Below are positions 43,653 through 52,313 of a stretch of 64,000 bases of DNA, piece by piece. The notes under the pieces are model-generated. The model ran no database searches. It was not told the DNA's origin and saw only the letters and a program-made list of their open reading frames with translations. This DNA comes from an uncultured Clostridia bacterium (GTDB lineage Bacteria > Bacillota > Clostridia > Oscillospirales > CAG-272), in the NCBI GenBank assembly GCA_947631765.1, contig CANRMP010000004.1, positions 104,725 through 168,724 on the forward strand, in the 5' to 3' direction. The translations under genes and the position numbers were made by a program. Within the stretch, counting starts at the first letter, position 1. Each line of letters opens with the position of its first letter.

Positions 43653-43681
43653 TTGAATAAAGCCGAGCTTTATGATATAAT
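43653..43681 (+). promoter_or_regulatory. promoter of the UDP-sugar pyrophosphorylase operon
   Basis: TTGAAT (43653-43658), a 17-base spacer and TATAAT (43676-43681). The start codon is 112 bases downstream, leaving a leader of about 105 bases. Confidence 0.75.
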
Positions 43682-43792
43682 AAGGGTAATATATGCAATA
43701 AAGGCGAAATATCAAATAGGCTTTCGCCTTTGCCTTGTACCCTCAGGTTTAAAACATTCAAACAAAAACATATAAAAAGGAGAACCCTCGGT

Positions 43793-45019
43793 ATGACTTA
43801 CAATGACGCATACTCGCTTCTTGAAAAACATTCGCAAACCCAGCTGCTTCGATTTTATAACGAGCTTGACGAAACAGAAAAGAGCGCTCTGCTTTCTCAA
43901 ATCGAAGAGCTTGACTTTTCCCTTTTAGCACTTACAAAAAACCGCAATAATTACAAAAAGAGCGGAACCTTTTCACCGCTCGGCGCCATGACCGTTTCTG
44001 AAATCGAGCGCCGAAGGGAGGAATTTGAGAAGGTGGGACTCGCGGCGCTGAAAGACAACAAGGTCGCCGCCGTTTTGCTTGCGGGCGGACAGGGCACGCG
44101 CCTCGGATTTGACAAGCCGAAGGGCTCCTTTAACATAGGTATTAACAGAGAGCTTTATATTTTCGAGTGCCTTATAAACAATATGCTTGACGTTGCAAAA
44201 AGAGTCGGGGGCTGTTTTCCGCTCTACATTATGATAAGCGACAAAAACAACGCCGATACCGTCGATTTCTTTGAAAAGCATGACTATTTCGGCTACGACA
44301 GCTCGAAAATTCACTTTTTTGTTCAGGAAATGGCTCCCTCGGTCGACTTTGACGGGAAAATCTTTCTTGAGGACAAGGGCAAAATTTCGCTTTCGCCAAA
44401 CGGCAACGGCGGATGGTTCTCCTCGCTCAAAAAGGCGGGATATGTCGAAAAGCTCAAAGAGGACGGGGTCGAATGGGTATCGATTTTTGCGGTTGACAAC
44501 GTTCTGCAAAGGGTGAACGACCCCGCGTTCGTGGGAGCAACCATACTTTCGGGAAAAGAGTGCGGCGCAAAGGTGATAAGAAAGAACGCGCCGGACGAAA
44601 GAATCGGCGTGCTCTGCCTTGAGGACGGCAAGCCCTCGATTGTCGAATACTATGAAATAACCGACGACATGAAAAATTTAAAGGACGAAAACGGCAACCT
44701 GCTTTACAGCTTCGGCGTGACGCTCAACTATCTTTTCAGGCTTGACGCCCTTGAAAGGTCGCTTTCGGTATCAACACCCTACCACATTGTGGAAAAGAAA
44801 ATACCCTATATCAATGAAAAGGGAGAAAAAATAGCTCCGAAAACGCCGAACGGGCTTAAATTCGAGCGGCTGGCTTTTGATATTATACGCACCTTTGACG
44901 GCTGTCTGCCCTTTGAAATAGTGAGAAGCTATGAATTTGCGCCTGTGAAGAACCCGACGGGAATCGACTCGGTGGAAAGCGCGCGTGAGCTTCTAAGGCT
45001 TAACGGGGTTGAGCTATGA
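43793..45019 (+). CDS. UDPGP-family UTP-sugar-1-phosphate uridylyltransferase (UAP1-like)
   Basis: The 408-residue protein is of the eukaryotic-like UDP-glucose/UDP-GlcNAc pyrophosphorylase family, not GlmU or GalU. The nucleotide loop is AAVLLAGGQGTRLGFDKPKGSFNIG (about 96-120). Further motifs are PLYIMISDKNNADTVDFFEKHDYFGYD, IHFFVQEMAPSVDFDGK, NGNGGWFSSL and VSIFAVDNVLQRVNDPAFVG. It likely makes UDP-GlcNAc or UDP-hexose for envelope glycans; the sugar cannot be fixed from sequence. I chose the ATG at 43793, 9-10 bases after AAGGAG. The stop overlaps the next start (ATGA), so translation is coupled. Confidence 0.9.
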   Translation: MTYNDAYSLLEKHSQTQLLRFYNELDETEKSALLSQIEELDFSLLALTKNRNNYKKSGTFSPLGAMTVSEIERRREEFEKVGLAALKDNKVAAVLLAGGQGTRLGFDKPKGSFNIGINRELYIFECLINNMLDVAKRVGGCFPLYIMISDKNNADTVDFFEKHDYFGYDSSKIHFFVQEMAPSVDFDGKIFLEDKGKISLSPNGNGGWFSSLKKAGYVEKLKEDGVEWVSIFAVDNVLQRVNDPAFVGATILSGKECGAKVIRKNAPDERIGVLCLEDGKPSIVEYYEITDDMKNLKDENGNLLYSFGVTLNYLFRLDALERSLSVSTPYHIVEKKIPYINEKGEKIAPKTPNGLKFERLAFDIIRTFDGCLPFEIVRSYEFAPVKNPTGIDSVESARELLRLNGVEL

Positions 45020-45894
45020 AATATCCCGTCGAGTACCGCGACAACAATACTATTATTTCAAATGTAAATTATTTCGACCTTGACCTCATTTTCGACTGCG
45101 GTCAGTGCTTTCGCTTTGAAAAGCACGGCGGCATTTATGAGGGAGTGGCGCTTGGCAGGCGGCTTAAGATCTCGCAGGAAGGAGAAAAGGTGACGCTTTA
45201 TGACTGCAAAAGGCGGGAATTTGAGGATATTTGGACAAAATACCTTTCCCTTGACGTCGATTACGAGAGCATCTGCTCCTTTTATCAAAATATGGGAGAC
45301 GAGGTGCTCTGCCGCGCCTCCTCCTGCGCTTCGGGCATACGGCTGCTAAGGCAAGACAGGTGGGAGACGCTCTGCTCCTTTATCATATCGCAAAACAACA
45401 ACATCCCGAGAATCAAAAAAATAATCGAGCGGCTCTGCCAAACCTACGGCAGGCCATTTGAGGTACTCGGCAATACATATTATGATTTTCCGAGCGCAAA
45501 AACGCTTGCCTCTCTCTCACAGGAGGAGATTTTCGCTCTGGGTACCGGCTTTCGCGCAAAGTATATTTGCGACTGTGCGCAAAAGGTGGCAAGCGGGGAA
45601 ATTGATCTTTCCCTTATTGACAGTATGAACCTTAAGCAGTCGACAGAGTACCTTTGCCGTATAAAAGGGGTGGGACCAAAGGTCGCATCCTGCGCCCTGC
45701 TCTTTGCTTTTGACAAGCGCGACGCCTTTCCCGTTGACGTGTGGGTGAAAAAAATTCTTGCAAAATATTACCCTGCAGGCCTTGATATCAAGGCGCTCGG
45801 AGAGAACGCGGGGATTGCCCAACAGTATCTTTTTTACTATGAGCGCTACACAGTAAGTGAAAAAAAGCCGAAAAATCCGCAAAAGTTTGATTAA
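45016..45894 (+). CDS. 8-oxoguanine DNA glycosylase (OGG1-type)
   Basis: The 292-residue base-excision repair enzyme has an N-terminal beta domain (about 15-85, with FDCGQCFRFEKHGGIYEG) and the HhH-GPD core: RLLRQDRWETLCSFIISQNNNIPRIKKIIERLC, then the hairpin IKGVGPKVASCALLFAFDKRDAFPVDVWV. Lys222 in GPKVA is the Schiff-base lysine and Asp241 in PVDVW the catalytic acid, both as in OGG1. It removes 8-oxoG and nicks the DNA by lyase action. It is coupled to the uridylyltransferase gene by a 4-base overlap, an odd pairing. Confidence 0.91.
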   Translation: MKYPVEYRDNNTIISNVNYFDLDLIFDCGQCFRFEKHGGIYEGVALGRRLKISQEGEKVTLYDCKRREFEDIWTKYLSLDVDYESICSFYQNMGDEVLCRASSCASGIRLLRQDRWETLCSFIISQNNNIPRIKKIIERLCQTYGRPFEVLGNTYYDFPSAKTLASLSQEEIFALGTGFRAKYICDCAQKVASGEIDLSLIDSMNLKQSTEYLCRIKGVGPKVASCALLFAFDKRDAFPVDVWVKKILAKYYPAGLDIKALGENAGIAQQYLFYYERYTVSEKKPKNPQKFD

Positions 45895-45909
45895 AGAAAG
45901 GAAAAAATC

Positions 45910-46617
45910 ATGCCCGAAACCATTTATACGATACCGATAAACGAAGCTTTTGAGGCGGCGGCAGAGTCAGAGCAATGCGTCTGCCCCTTCTGCACGCTTG
46001 AGCGCGACCTTGAAAAAAACGAAATAGACTTAATTCTCGGTGCCTCCATGATGGAGCCGGATATCAGAATCAAGACAAACAAGAGCGGCTTTTGTCCGAA
46101 GCATTTTGAAAAAATGATGGCGTACGGCAAGCGCCTGCCATTGGCGCTCATGCTTGAAAGCCACCTTGCCGAGCTTTACGGAAAAATCACAAAAAAGGAC
46201 AAGATAGAAAGCTATGACAAGCCGATAAAGCGCCTTATGGAGCTTAATTCTTCATGCTATATCTGCGAGCGTATCGCCTATAACTACAAGAGAATAATGT
46301 CAAATGCCGTGTATATGTGGTCCTCGGACGAGGAATTTCGAAAAAAGCTCCTTTCTCAAAAGACCTTTTGCGTAAAGCACTTTATCGATTTTGTAAATAC
46401 CGGCTCAAGGGAGCTCGGAAAAAAGGAATTTCCCGCATTTTATCAGGACGTCGGGGAGGTGTTCGCGCCGTACTTTAAAGAGCTTTGCTCAGACGTCAGC
46501 TGGTTTTGCAAAAAATTCGACTACCGCTATGAGGACGAACCGTGGTACAACGCCAAGGACAGCGTTGAAAGAGCCGTCGCCTTCCTCTCCTCAAGCCAAA
46601 AGTCGGATAAAGCTTAA
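45910..46617 (+). CDS. DUF6062-type cysteine-rich protein
   Basis: The 235-residue cytoplasmic protein has three Cys clusters: QCVCPFCTLERD (about 23-34), FCPKHFEKM (about 60-68) and SCYICERIAYNY (about 115-126), then FCVKHF near 157. The repeated CPFC/CPKHF/CVKHF pattern implies metal binding, probably zinc. I recognise it as DUF6062 in Clostridia; the function is unknown. It follows the glycosylase gene by 15 bases and ends at a strong terminator, so it is the last of a three-gene transcript. Confidence 0.78.
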   Translation: MPETIYTIPINEAFEAAAESEQCVCPFCTLERDLEKNEIDLILGASMMEPDIRIKTNKSGFCPKHFEKMMAYGKRLPLALMLESHLAELYGKITKKDKIESYDKPIKRLMELNSSCYICERIAYNYKRIMSNAVYMWSSDEEFRKKLLSQKTFCVKHFIDFVNTGSRELGKKEFPAFYQDVGEVFAPYFKELCSDVSWFCKKFDYRYEDEPWYNAKDSVERAVAFLSSSQKSDKA

Positions 46618-46650
46618 AAAACAAAATCCGAAAAAGGCAAAAAACACATA

Positions 46651-46680
46651 AGGCGCGTGCGGAAAATTCCGCACGCGCCT
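46651..46680. terminator. strong terminator between DUF6062 and tpiA
   Basis: A perfect 13-bp stem (AGGCGCGTGCGGA with TCCGCACGCGCCT) has a 4-base loop and is followed by GAGTTTTG on the plus strand. On the minus strand it is followed by TATGTGTTTTTTG. It can stop the converging transcripts on both strands. Confidence 0.85.
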
Positions 46681-46738
46681 GAGTTTTGATTATTTTTGCC
46701 GACAGTCGCCGATAACTACTTATGCCCTGTGGCACACA

Positions 46739-47506
46739 TTACTGCGCGGCGTCGACGATTACCGAGAAAGCGTCGGCTTTAAGAGAGGCTCCGCCGATAA
46801 GCCCGCCGTCAATGTCGGGCATTGCAAGCAGCTCTGCGGCGTTTGCGGCGTTCATTGAGCCGCCGTACTGAATAATTGCCGCCTTTGCAACCGCCTTGCC
46901 GTACTTTTCTCCGATTACCTTGCGGATAATTGCGCAAACCTCATTTGCCTGCTCGGAGGTTGCGGTCTTTCCGGTCCCTATCGCCCAGACCGGCTCATAG
47001 GCAATTATAACGTTTTTCATCTGCTCGGCGTCAATATCGATAAGCGCAAGCTTTAACTGCCTTGAAACGACCTCGGATGTGATGCCCTTTTCCCTCTCGT
47101 CAAGCGTCTCGCCGATACAAACGATAGCGCAAAGTCCGGCGTCAAGCGCCGCTTTTGTGCGCAGATTGACCGTCTCGTCGGTCTCGCCGAAATACTGACG
47201 GCGCTCGCTGTGTCCGATAACAACGTATTTTACGCCCGCGTCGACAAGCATATTTGCCGAAATTTCCCCGGTATATGCTCCGCTTGCCTTAAAATGAACG
47301 TTCTGCGCGCCGACCTTTATCGAAGTGCCGGAAAGCACCTTGGTAACGGCGGGAATATCGATAGCGGGTACGCATACCACAATATCGCATCCTCTCTTGC
47401 CCTTCACCTTTTCGTAAAGCTCGCTTACAAAGGCTTTTGCCTCCGAGGGAGTCATATTCATTTTCCAGTTGCCCGCAATAACGGGTCTTCTTTTCTTAGA
47501 TGACAT
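46739..47506 (-). CDS. tpiA: triosephosphate isomerase
   Basis: Interconverts dihydroxyacetone phosphate and glyceraldehyde 3-phosphate. The 255-residue TIM barrel has the active-site residues in GNWKMN (Lys near 13), VVIGHSERRQYFGE (catalytic His) and IIAYEPVWAIGTGKTA (catalytic Glu), plus YGGSMNAANAAELL and DGGLIGGASL for phosphate binding. It follows pgk by 12 bases, the common glycolytic order pgk-tpiA. No gapA or gpmI/eno is next to it. Confidence 0.96.
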   Translation of the reverse strand: MSSKKRRPVIAGNWKMNMTPSEAKAFVSELYEKVKGKRGCDIVVCVPAIDIPAVTKVLSGTSIKVGAQNVHFKASGAYTGEISANMLVDAGVKYVVIGHSERRQYFGETDETVNLRTKAALDAGLCAIVCIGETLDEREKGITSEVVSRQLKLALIDIDAEQMKNVIIAYEPVWAIGTGKTATSEQANEVCAIIRKVIGEKYGKAVAKAAIIQYGGSMNAANAAELLAMPDIDGGLIGGASLKADAFSVIVDAAQ

Positions 47507-47518
47507 TGCTTATTCCTC

Positions 47519-48820
47519 TCAGTCCTTATCGTTAAGGCAAGCGATTCCGGGAAGCTCTATGCCCTCAAGAAACTCAAGGGATGCGCCGCCGCCGGTGGAA
47601 ATGTGGGTCATCTTGTCTGCAAAGCCGAGGCTCTCGACTGCCGCCGCGCTGTCTCCGCCGCCGATTATTGAAATCGCTCCGCTCTCTGCCACAGCGGACG
47701 CCACCGCTTTTGTACCCGAGGCGAAATTCTCCCACTCGGAAACGCCCATAGGTCCGTTCCAAATTACGGTGCCTGCGTTCATAATGGTCTTTGAGAAGAG
47801 CTCTTGGGTCTTGTGTCCGATGTCAAGTCCCATCCAGCCGTCCGGAATGGAGTCCGAATATATTGTCATGTAAATGGTGTCCTCTTTGTACTCTCTGCCG
47901 ATAACGTTATCGACGGGAAGCAGGAAATTGACGCCCTTTTCTCTTGCCTTTGCGACAAGCTCTCTTGCCATATCAAGCTTATCGAGCTCGCATATCGAGG
48001 TTCCGACCTCATTGCCGAACGCCTTGAAGAAGGTATAAGCCATTCCGCCGCCGACAATAAGAGTGTCAACCTTGTCGATAAGGTTGTTTATAACGCCGAT
48101 TTTATCCGAAACCTTGGCTCCGCCGAGAATTGCGACAAAGGGGCGCTTGGGGTTCTGAAGGGCTCCGCCCATGACCGAAATTTCCTTCTGAATGAGATAG
48201 CCGCATACTGCCGGCAGGTAGTCTGCAAGTCCGGCGGTTGTGGCGTGCGCTCTGTGAGCGGTTCCGAACGCATCGTTTACATAGATATCAGCCATTGAAG
48301 CCAACTCTTTTGCAAATGCGGGGTCGTTCTTCTCCTCCTCGGCGTGGAAACGCACGTTTTCAAGAAGCATTACCTCTCCGCCCTTGAGTGCGGCGGCCTT
48401 TGCCTTGGCGTCGGGACCTATAACGTCCTTTGCCATGATGACGTTCATTCCGAGAAGCTCTGAGAGCTTTGCGGCAACAGGCGCCAAGGAGAGCTTTTTG
48501 ATATCTCCCTTTGCCTTCTCAAGAGCTGCCGCGGCAGCGGCGTCCCTTTCATTTTCGGGAAGCGCCTCGATTTTTGCCTTTTCCTTTTTGTCAAGCTTTA
48601 TCTTGTCGTTAAAAATGTTGTGCGGGCGACCCATGTGGGAGCAGAGTATCACTGCCGCGCCCTTGTTTACAAGGTATTTTATAGTAGGCAGAGCGCCCAC
48701 GATTCTCTTGTCGTCGGTTATAACGCCGTCCTTCATCGGGACGTTGAAATCGCATCTTGCAATTACCTTTTTACCGCCGACCTCTATATCCTCAATGGTT
48801 TTTTTGTTATACATTGACAT
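47519..48820 (-). CDS. pgk: phosphoglycerate kinase
   Basis: Transfers the acyl phosphate of 1,3-bisphosphoglycerate to ADP. The 433-residue protein has RCDFNVPM near the start, [51 protein letters not shown] in the hinge and GGGDSAAAV in the C-lobe nucleotide site. It is about 35-40 residues longer than B. subtilis Pgk, with an insertion around residues 72-105 ([30 protein letters not shown]), seen in some Clostridia. The ATG at 48820 follows GAGGTGAT. It heads the pgk-tpiA pair. Confidence 0.96.
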   Translation of the reverse strand: MSMYNKKTIEDIEVGGKKVIARCDFNVPMKDGVITDDKRIVGALPTIKYLVNKGAAVILCSHMGRPHNIFNDKIKLDKKEKAKIEALPENERDAAAAAALEKAKGDIKKLSLAPVAAKLSELLGMNVIMAKDVIGPDAKAKAAALKGGEVMLLENVRFHAEEEKNDPAFAKELASMADIYVNDAFGTAHRAHATTAGLADYLPAVCGYLIQKEISVMGGALQNPKRPFVAILGGAKVSDKIGVINNLIDKVDTLIVGGGMAYTFFKAFGNEVGTSICELDKLDMARELVAKAREKGVNFLLPVDNVIGREYKEDTIYMTIYSDSIPDGWMGLDIGHKTQELFSKTIMNAGTVIWNGPMGVSEWENFASGTKAVASAVAESGAISIIGGGDSAAAVESLGFADKMTHISTGGGASLEFLEGIELPGIACLNDKD

Positions 48821-48951
48821 AATATCACCTCATGTACAGTAACGTATTTTTATTAGTATAATGCGCCGTCATTGCAAAGGGCGCTTAAAGCATTCGGGCT
48901 GCCCCACCACGGTTAGGGATGTGACAACCCGACATTGCGGCAGAAGCCGAA

Positions 48952-49335
48952 TCATTTAATTTCAACTGTACCGCCGGCAGCTTCGATGTCAGCCTTGATC
49001 TTCTCTGCGTCTTCCTTAGAAACGCCGGTCTTGATAGCTCCGGGAACGCCCTCAACGAGGTCCTTAGCTTCCTTAAGTCCGAGTCCGGTAATTTCGCGCA
49101 CGACCTTGATAACGCCGAGCTTCTTGTCGCCAAAGCCGGTAAGAACAACGTCAAACTCGGTCTTTTCCTCAGCTGCGGGAGCTGCTGCTCCTGCTGCGGG
49201 AGCGGCGCCTGCAACTGCAACTGCGGTCGCGGATACACCGAACTCCTCCTCAAGGAGCTTTACGAGTTCGTTCATTTCAAGAAGAGTGAGTGACTTTATT
49301 TCCTCAAATATACCTGTGATCTTTTCAGATGCCAT
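48952..49335 (-). CDS. rplL: 50S ribosomal protein L7/L12
   Basis: The 127-residue stalk protein has an N-terminal dimerisation part ([30 protein letters not shown]), an Ala/Gly-rich hinge (about 36-58) and the C-terminal factor-binding domain ([42 protein letters not shown]), the part that recruits EF-G and EF-Tu. It lies about 100 bases after rplJ in the same transcript. Its length is typical. Confidence 0.97.
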   Translation of the reverse strand: MASEKITGIFEEIKSLTLLEMNELVKLLEEEFGVSATAVAVAGAAPAAGAAAPAAEEKTEFDVVLTGFGDKKLGVIKVVREITGLGLKEAKDLVEGVPGAIKTGVSKEDAEKIKADIEAAGGTVEIK

Positions 49336-49438
49336 TTTAAGTTTCCTCCGATTATTAAAATATGTTTTTTTGTTTTAGTTTTGGATTTTTGTTTTTTGTG
49401 TTTTGCATATCGCTATGCTGTTGTTTTGCGCCGAAAAG

Positions 49439-49975
49439 TTACTCAGCCGCGGGAGCCGCCTCGGCTTCGGGCGCGCCGCCTTCCGACTGCTTGTCGATTA
49501 TCTGCTGTAAGCAGATAGCGAGCTTGCTTACGGGAGACATCATGGTTCCGAGCATCTTGCCGACAAGTACCGGCTTTGCGGGCACGTCCGCAAGAGCAAT
49601 AACAGCGTTTGCGTCTACCACCGCGCCGTCGATAAAGCCGCCCTTGATTTCAAAGGACTGAATTTTATCGGCGTACTCCTTCATGATCTTCGCGGGAGCA
49701 ACCTCGTCCCCTTCCGAAAGGGCAATGGCTGTCATTCCGGTAAGATACGCCTTGATATCGCCGTATCCCGCCGCCTCGCACGCTCTGCCGGTTATTGAGT
49801 TCTTGTAAACCTTGTACTCAACTCCCGCCTTACGCAAATCGGTGCGAAGAGCCGTGTCAGCCTCGACGGTGATACCCTGATAATTAACCACAACGCCTGA
49901 CTTTGCGGCTTTGATTTTCTCGGTAAGACCCGAAACTATCGCCTGCTTGCCTTCAAGAATCTTTGCACTTGGCAT
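49439..49975 (-). CDS. rplJ: 50S ribosomal protein L10
   Basis: The 178-residue protein anchors the L7/L12 stalk to 23S rRNA. It starts MPSAKILEGKQAIVSGLTEKIKAAKSGVVVNYQGI, followed by VEYKVYKNSITGRACEAAG and the C-terminal stalk-binding helix. The last ~25 residues are an Ala/Glu-rich tail (GGAPEAEAAPAAE). I chose the ATG at 49975 rather than a GTG four codons upstream, because that GTG is itself part of the GGAGGTG ribosome site. It is preceded by an L10 leader. rplK and rplA, which usually come first, are not here. Confidence 0.96.
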   Translation of the reverse strand: MPSAKILEGKQAIVSGLTEKIKAAKSGVVVNYQGITVEADTALRTDLRKAGVEYKVYKNSITGRACEAAGYGDIKAYLTGMTAIALSEGDEVAPAKIMKEYADKIQSFEIKGGFIDGAVVDANAVIALADVPAKPVLVGKMLGTMMSPVSKLAICLQQIIDKQSEGGAPEAEAAPAAE

Positions 49976-49995
49976 GGATTTTTTCACCTCCGTAC

Positions 49996-50145
49996 AAAAT
50001 AAAAACTTTCCTCAGAGCCAAAGGTCATAAAGAGGAAAGACACACGGCAACGGGAAAACCCGACTTTGCCGAAAATATTCATCTTCTTTTACCTCGGCAG
50101 GATTATTTACACGGCAAATGCCGCCACCTGCTGTCTTTGGCGCTT
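49996..50145 (-). ncRNA. ribosomal protein L10 leader with attenuator
   Basis: On the minus strand the leader shows the conserved L10-binding words CCAAAGACAGCAGG (50140-50127) and CCTGCCGAGGT (50102-50092). An 8-bp terminator CTTTCCTC / GAGGAAAG (50039-50006) follows, then TTTTTATTTT. This is the L10-leader arrangement: excess L10-L12 complex binds and favours termination. The match is to remembered consensus features, not to a search. Confidence 0.87.
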
Positions 50146-50153
50146 ACTCACAG

Positions 50154-50182
50154 AGTTTATCACAAAACCTTGCGCTTGTCAA
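50154..50182 (-). promoter_or_regulatory. promoter of rplJL
   Basis: TTGACA (50182-50177) and TAAACT (50159-50154) on the minus strand have a 17-base spacer. Transcription would start about 50147, at the beginning of the L10 leader, so rplJL is transcribed independently of any upstream ribosomal gene. Confidence 0.85.
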
Positions 50183-50353
50183 TACCTGTTTTGAAAATTT
50201 TTTAAATTTTTCGTATCGGCTTATTTTCGGGATTTGAAAAAGCTTATATCCCACAAGCCTTGCCCCGCGTGAGGCAGTACCCCTGAGGCTCTTTTGAGGC
50301 TGTTTTATATATGTTAACAGATTGTAAAAAACGCGTGTAAGTGAGAAAAGCTC

Positions 50354-50382
50354 TTGAAATCCTCAGCAAAAAGGTGTATTAT
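50354..50382 (+). promoter_or_regulatory. promoter of pckG
   Basis: TTGAAA (50354-50359) and TATTAT (50377-50382) have a 17-base spacer; a TATAAT six bases further on (50383-50388) is a second possible -10. The start codon lies about 85 bases downstream. Nothing else is seen in 50183-50353. Confidence 0.65.
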
Positions 50383-50469
50383 TATAATGGCTTTCGTTTT
50401 GGAATTGCCATAATGTCTTAAGTTTATCAATCGGCTAAATAAAGTAAACATATGATAAGGAGTGATAAT

Positions 50470-52248
50470 ATGACAAACAACAAGCATGTTATTTCATGGA
50501 TCGACGAAATGGCGGCAATGACCTGCCCCGATAAAATCGTTTGGATCGACGGCAGTGAAGCGCAGGCGGAAGAGCTTAGAAAAGAGGCTTGCTCCACAGG
50601 AGAGATGATCAAGCTTAACGAAGAGCTTCTCCCCAACTGTTATCTGCACAGAACCGCGGTAAACGACGTGGCAAGAGTCGAGGGAAGAACCTTTATCTGC
50701 ACGCCGACAAAGGAAGAGGCGGGAAATATCAACAACTGGGTTGAGCCAAGTGAAATGTACGGCAGGCTCAAAAAGCTCTTCACCGGCTCGATGAAGGGCA
50801 AGACGATGTACGTTATTCCCTATTCGATGGGCGTTGTCGGCTCGGATTTTGCAAAAATCGGAATTGAGCTCACCGATTCTATTTACGTTGTGCTCAACAT
50901 GCTCATTATGACAAGAGTGGGTAAAAAGGTTATCGACGCTTTGGGCGATTCTCCCGACTTTATCAAGGGGCTTCATTCAAAGGCAGACCTTGACGAGGAG
51001 AACAGATATATCGTTCACTTCCCGCAGGACAACACAATAATGTCGGTGAACTCGGGCTACGGCGGAAACGTACTGCTGGGTAAAAAGTGCTTTGCGCTTC
51101 GCATTGCCTCGTATCTTGGCAGAAAAGAAGGCTGGATGGCTGAGCATATGCTCATTCTCGGACTTGAAAATCCCGAGGGCGAGACAAAATACATCTGCGC
51201 CGCATTCCCCTCCGCGTGCGGAAAGACCAACCTTGCAATGCTCATTCCGCCCGAGCATTACAGAAAAATGGGCTATAAGGTTTGGTGCGTGGGCGACGAC
51301 ATCGCATGGCTGAGAGTCGGTAAGGACGGCAGACTTTGGGCTGTCAACCCCGAAAACGGCTTCTTCGGCGTGGCTCCCGGCACAAACGAGCATTCCAACC
51401 CCAACGCGCTGGCAACCACAAGGCGCGACACAATATTCACAAACGTCTGCCACAATCTTGACAACAACACCGTTTGGTGGGAGGGACTTGACAACAATCC
51501 CCCGAAAAACGCCCTCAACTGGAGAGGCGAGCCCTGGGACTACACAAAGTACGACAAGAACGACAAGGTCGGCACCTCGGGCGCTCATCCCAACTCCCGT
51601 TTTACCGCGGTTGCAAAGAACTGCCCCTGCATTTCTCCCGAGTTTGACAGCGTTACCGGCGTTCCGGTAAGCGCAATTGTATTCGGCGGGCGCCGCGCAA
51701 GGACTGCTCCGCTGGTGTATCAGTCCTTTAACTGGCAGCACGGAACCTTTGTCGGCTCGATAATGGCGTCCGAGACCACAGCTGCCGCATCGGGCGCTGT
51801 AGGAGTCGTAAGGCGCGACCCCATGGCTATGCGCCCCTTTGTCGGCTACAACATGGGCGACTATTGGAAGCACTGGCTCGACATGGGCAAGGTTATCCCG
51901 AACCCTCCGAAGATTTTCCACGTCAACTGGTTCAGAACAGACGACAAGGGCAACTTCATATGGCCCGGCTTTGGCGACAACATGAGAGTGCTTCTCTGGA
52001 TTCTTGCAAGATGCGAAAACAAGGTTGAGGCAAGAGAGAGCGCCATAGGCTATCTCCCCTATGCAAAGGATATCGATACAAGCGGTCTTGATATCTCCGA
52101 CGCAACCCTTGAGGACCTTCTCACCGTCGACAAGGAAAGCTGGAAGGCGGATATTAAGAATATCAAGGAGTTCTACGCTCTGGTAGGCGACAGAGTACCG
52201 GGCGAAATGTACGAAGAGCTTGATGCGCTTGAAAAGAGACTCGGCTGA
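50470..52248 (+). CDS. pckG: phosphoenolpyruvate carboxykinase (GTP)
   Basis: Interconverts oxaloacetate and PEP with GTP/GDP. The 592-residue protein is of the GTP class, not the ATP-type PckA: kinase loop FPSACGKTNLAMLIPP (about 246-261), the following VWCVGDDIAWLRVGKDGRLWAVNPENGFFGVAPGT metal-binding region, the mobile-lid ARTAPLVYQSFNW region and the PGFGDNMRVLLWI guanine pocket. I chose the ATG at 50470 after AAGGAGTGAT rather than one six codons upstream. In anaerobes it often runs towards oxaloacetate for succinate formation; that direction is inference. It has its own promoter and terminator. Confidence 0.95.
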   Translation: MTNNKHVISWIDEMAAMTCPDKIVWIDGSEAQAEELRKEACSTGEMIKLNEELLPNCYLHRTAVNDVARVEGRTFICTPTKEEAGNINNWVEPSEMYGRLKKLFTGSMKGKTMYVIPYSMGVVGSDFAKIGIELTDSIYVVLNMLIMTRVGKKVIDALGDSPDFIKGLHSKADLDEENRYIVHFPQDNTIMSVNSGYGGNVLLGKKCFALRIASYLGRKEGWMAEHMLILGLENPEGETKYICAAFPSACGKTNLAMLIPPEHYRKMGYKVWCVGDDIAWLRVGKDGRLWAVNPENGFFGVAPGTNEHSNPNALATTRRDTIFTNVCHNLDNNTVWWEGLDNNPPKNALNWRGEPWDYTKYDKNDKVGTSGAHPNSRFTAVAKNCPCISPEFDSVTGVPVSAIVFGGRRARTAPLVYQSFNWQHGTFVGSIMASETTAAASGAVGVVRRDPMAMRPFVGYNMGDYWKHWLDMGKVIPNPPKIFHVNWFRTDDKGNFIWPGFGDNMRVLLWILARCENKVEARESAIGYLPYAKDIDTSGLDISDATLEDLLTVDKESWKADIKNIKEFYALVGDRVPGEMYEELDALEKRLG

Positions 52249-52270
52249 TTTTACAATTGAAATTTAAAAA

Positions 52271-52313
52271 ACGGCTTTCGCAAAAGAAATTTTTGCGAAA
52301 GCCGTACCTTTTT
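52271..52313. terminator. terminator between pckG and the nucleotidyltransferase gene
   Basis: ACGGCTTTCGCAAAA pairs with TTTTGCGAAAGCCGT (52271-52305) around a short loop and is followed by ACCTTTTT on the plus strand. The opposing gene ends at 52312, and the stem can serve both. Confidence 0.85.

Noticed and set aside
50977..51921. Minus-strand open frame of 314 codons antisense to pckG
   Set aside because: It lies wholly within a certain PEP carboxykinase gene and shows no motif or clean ribosome site; high-GC third positions produce such shadows.
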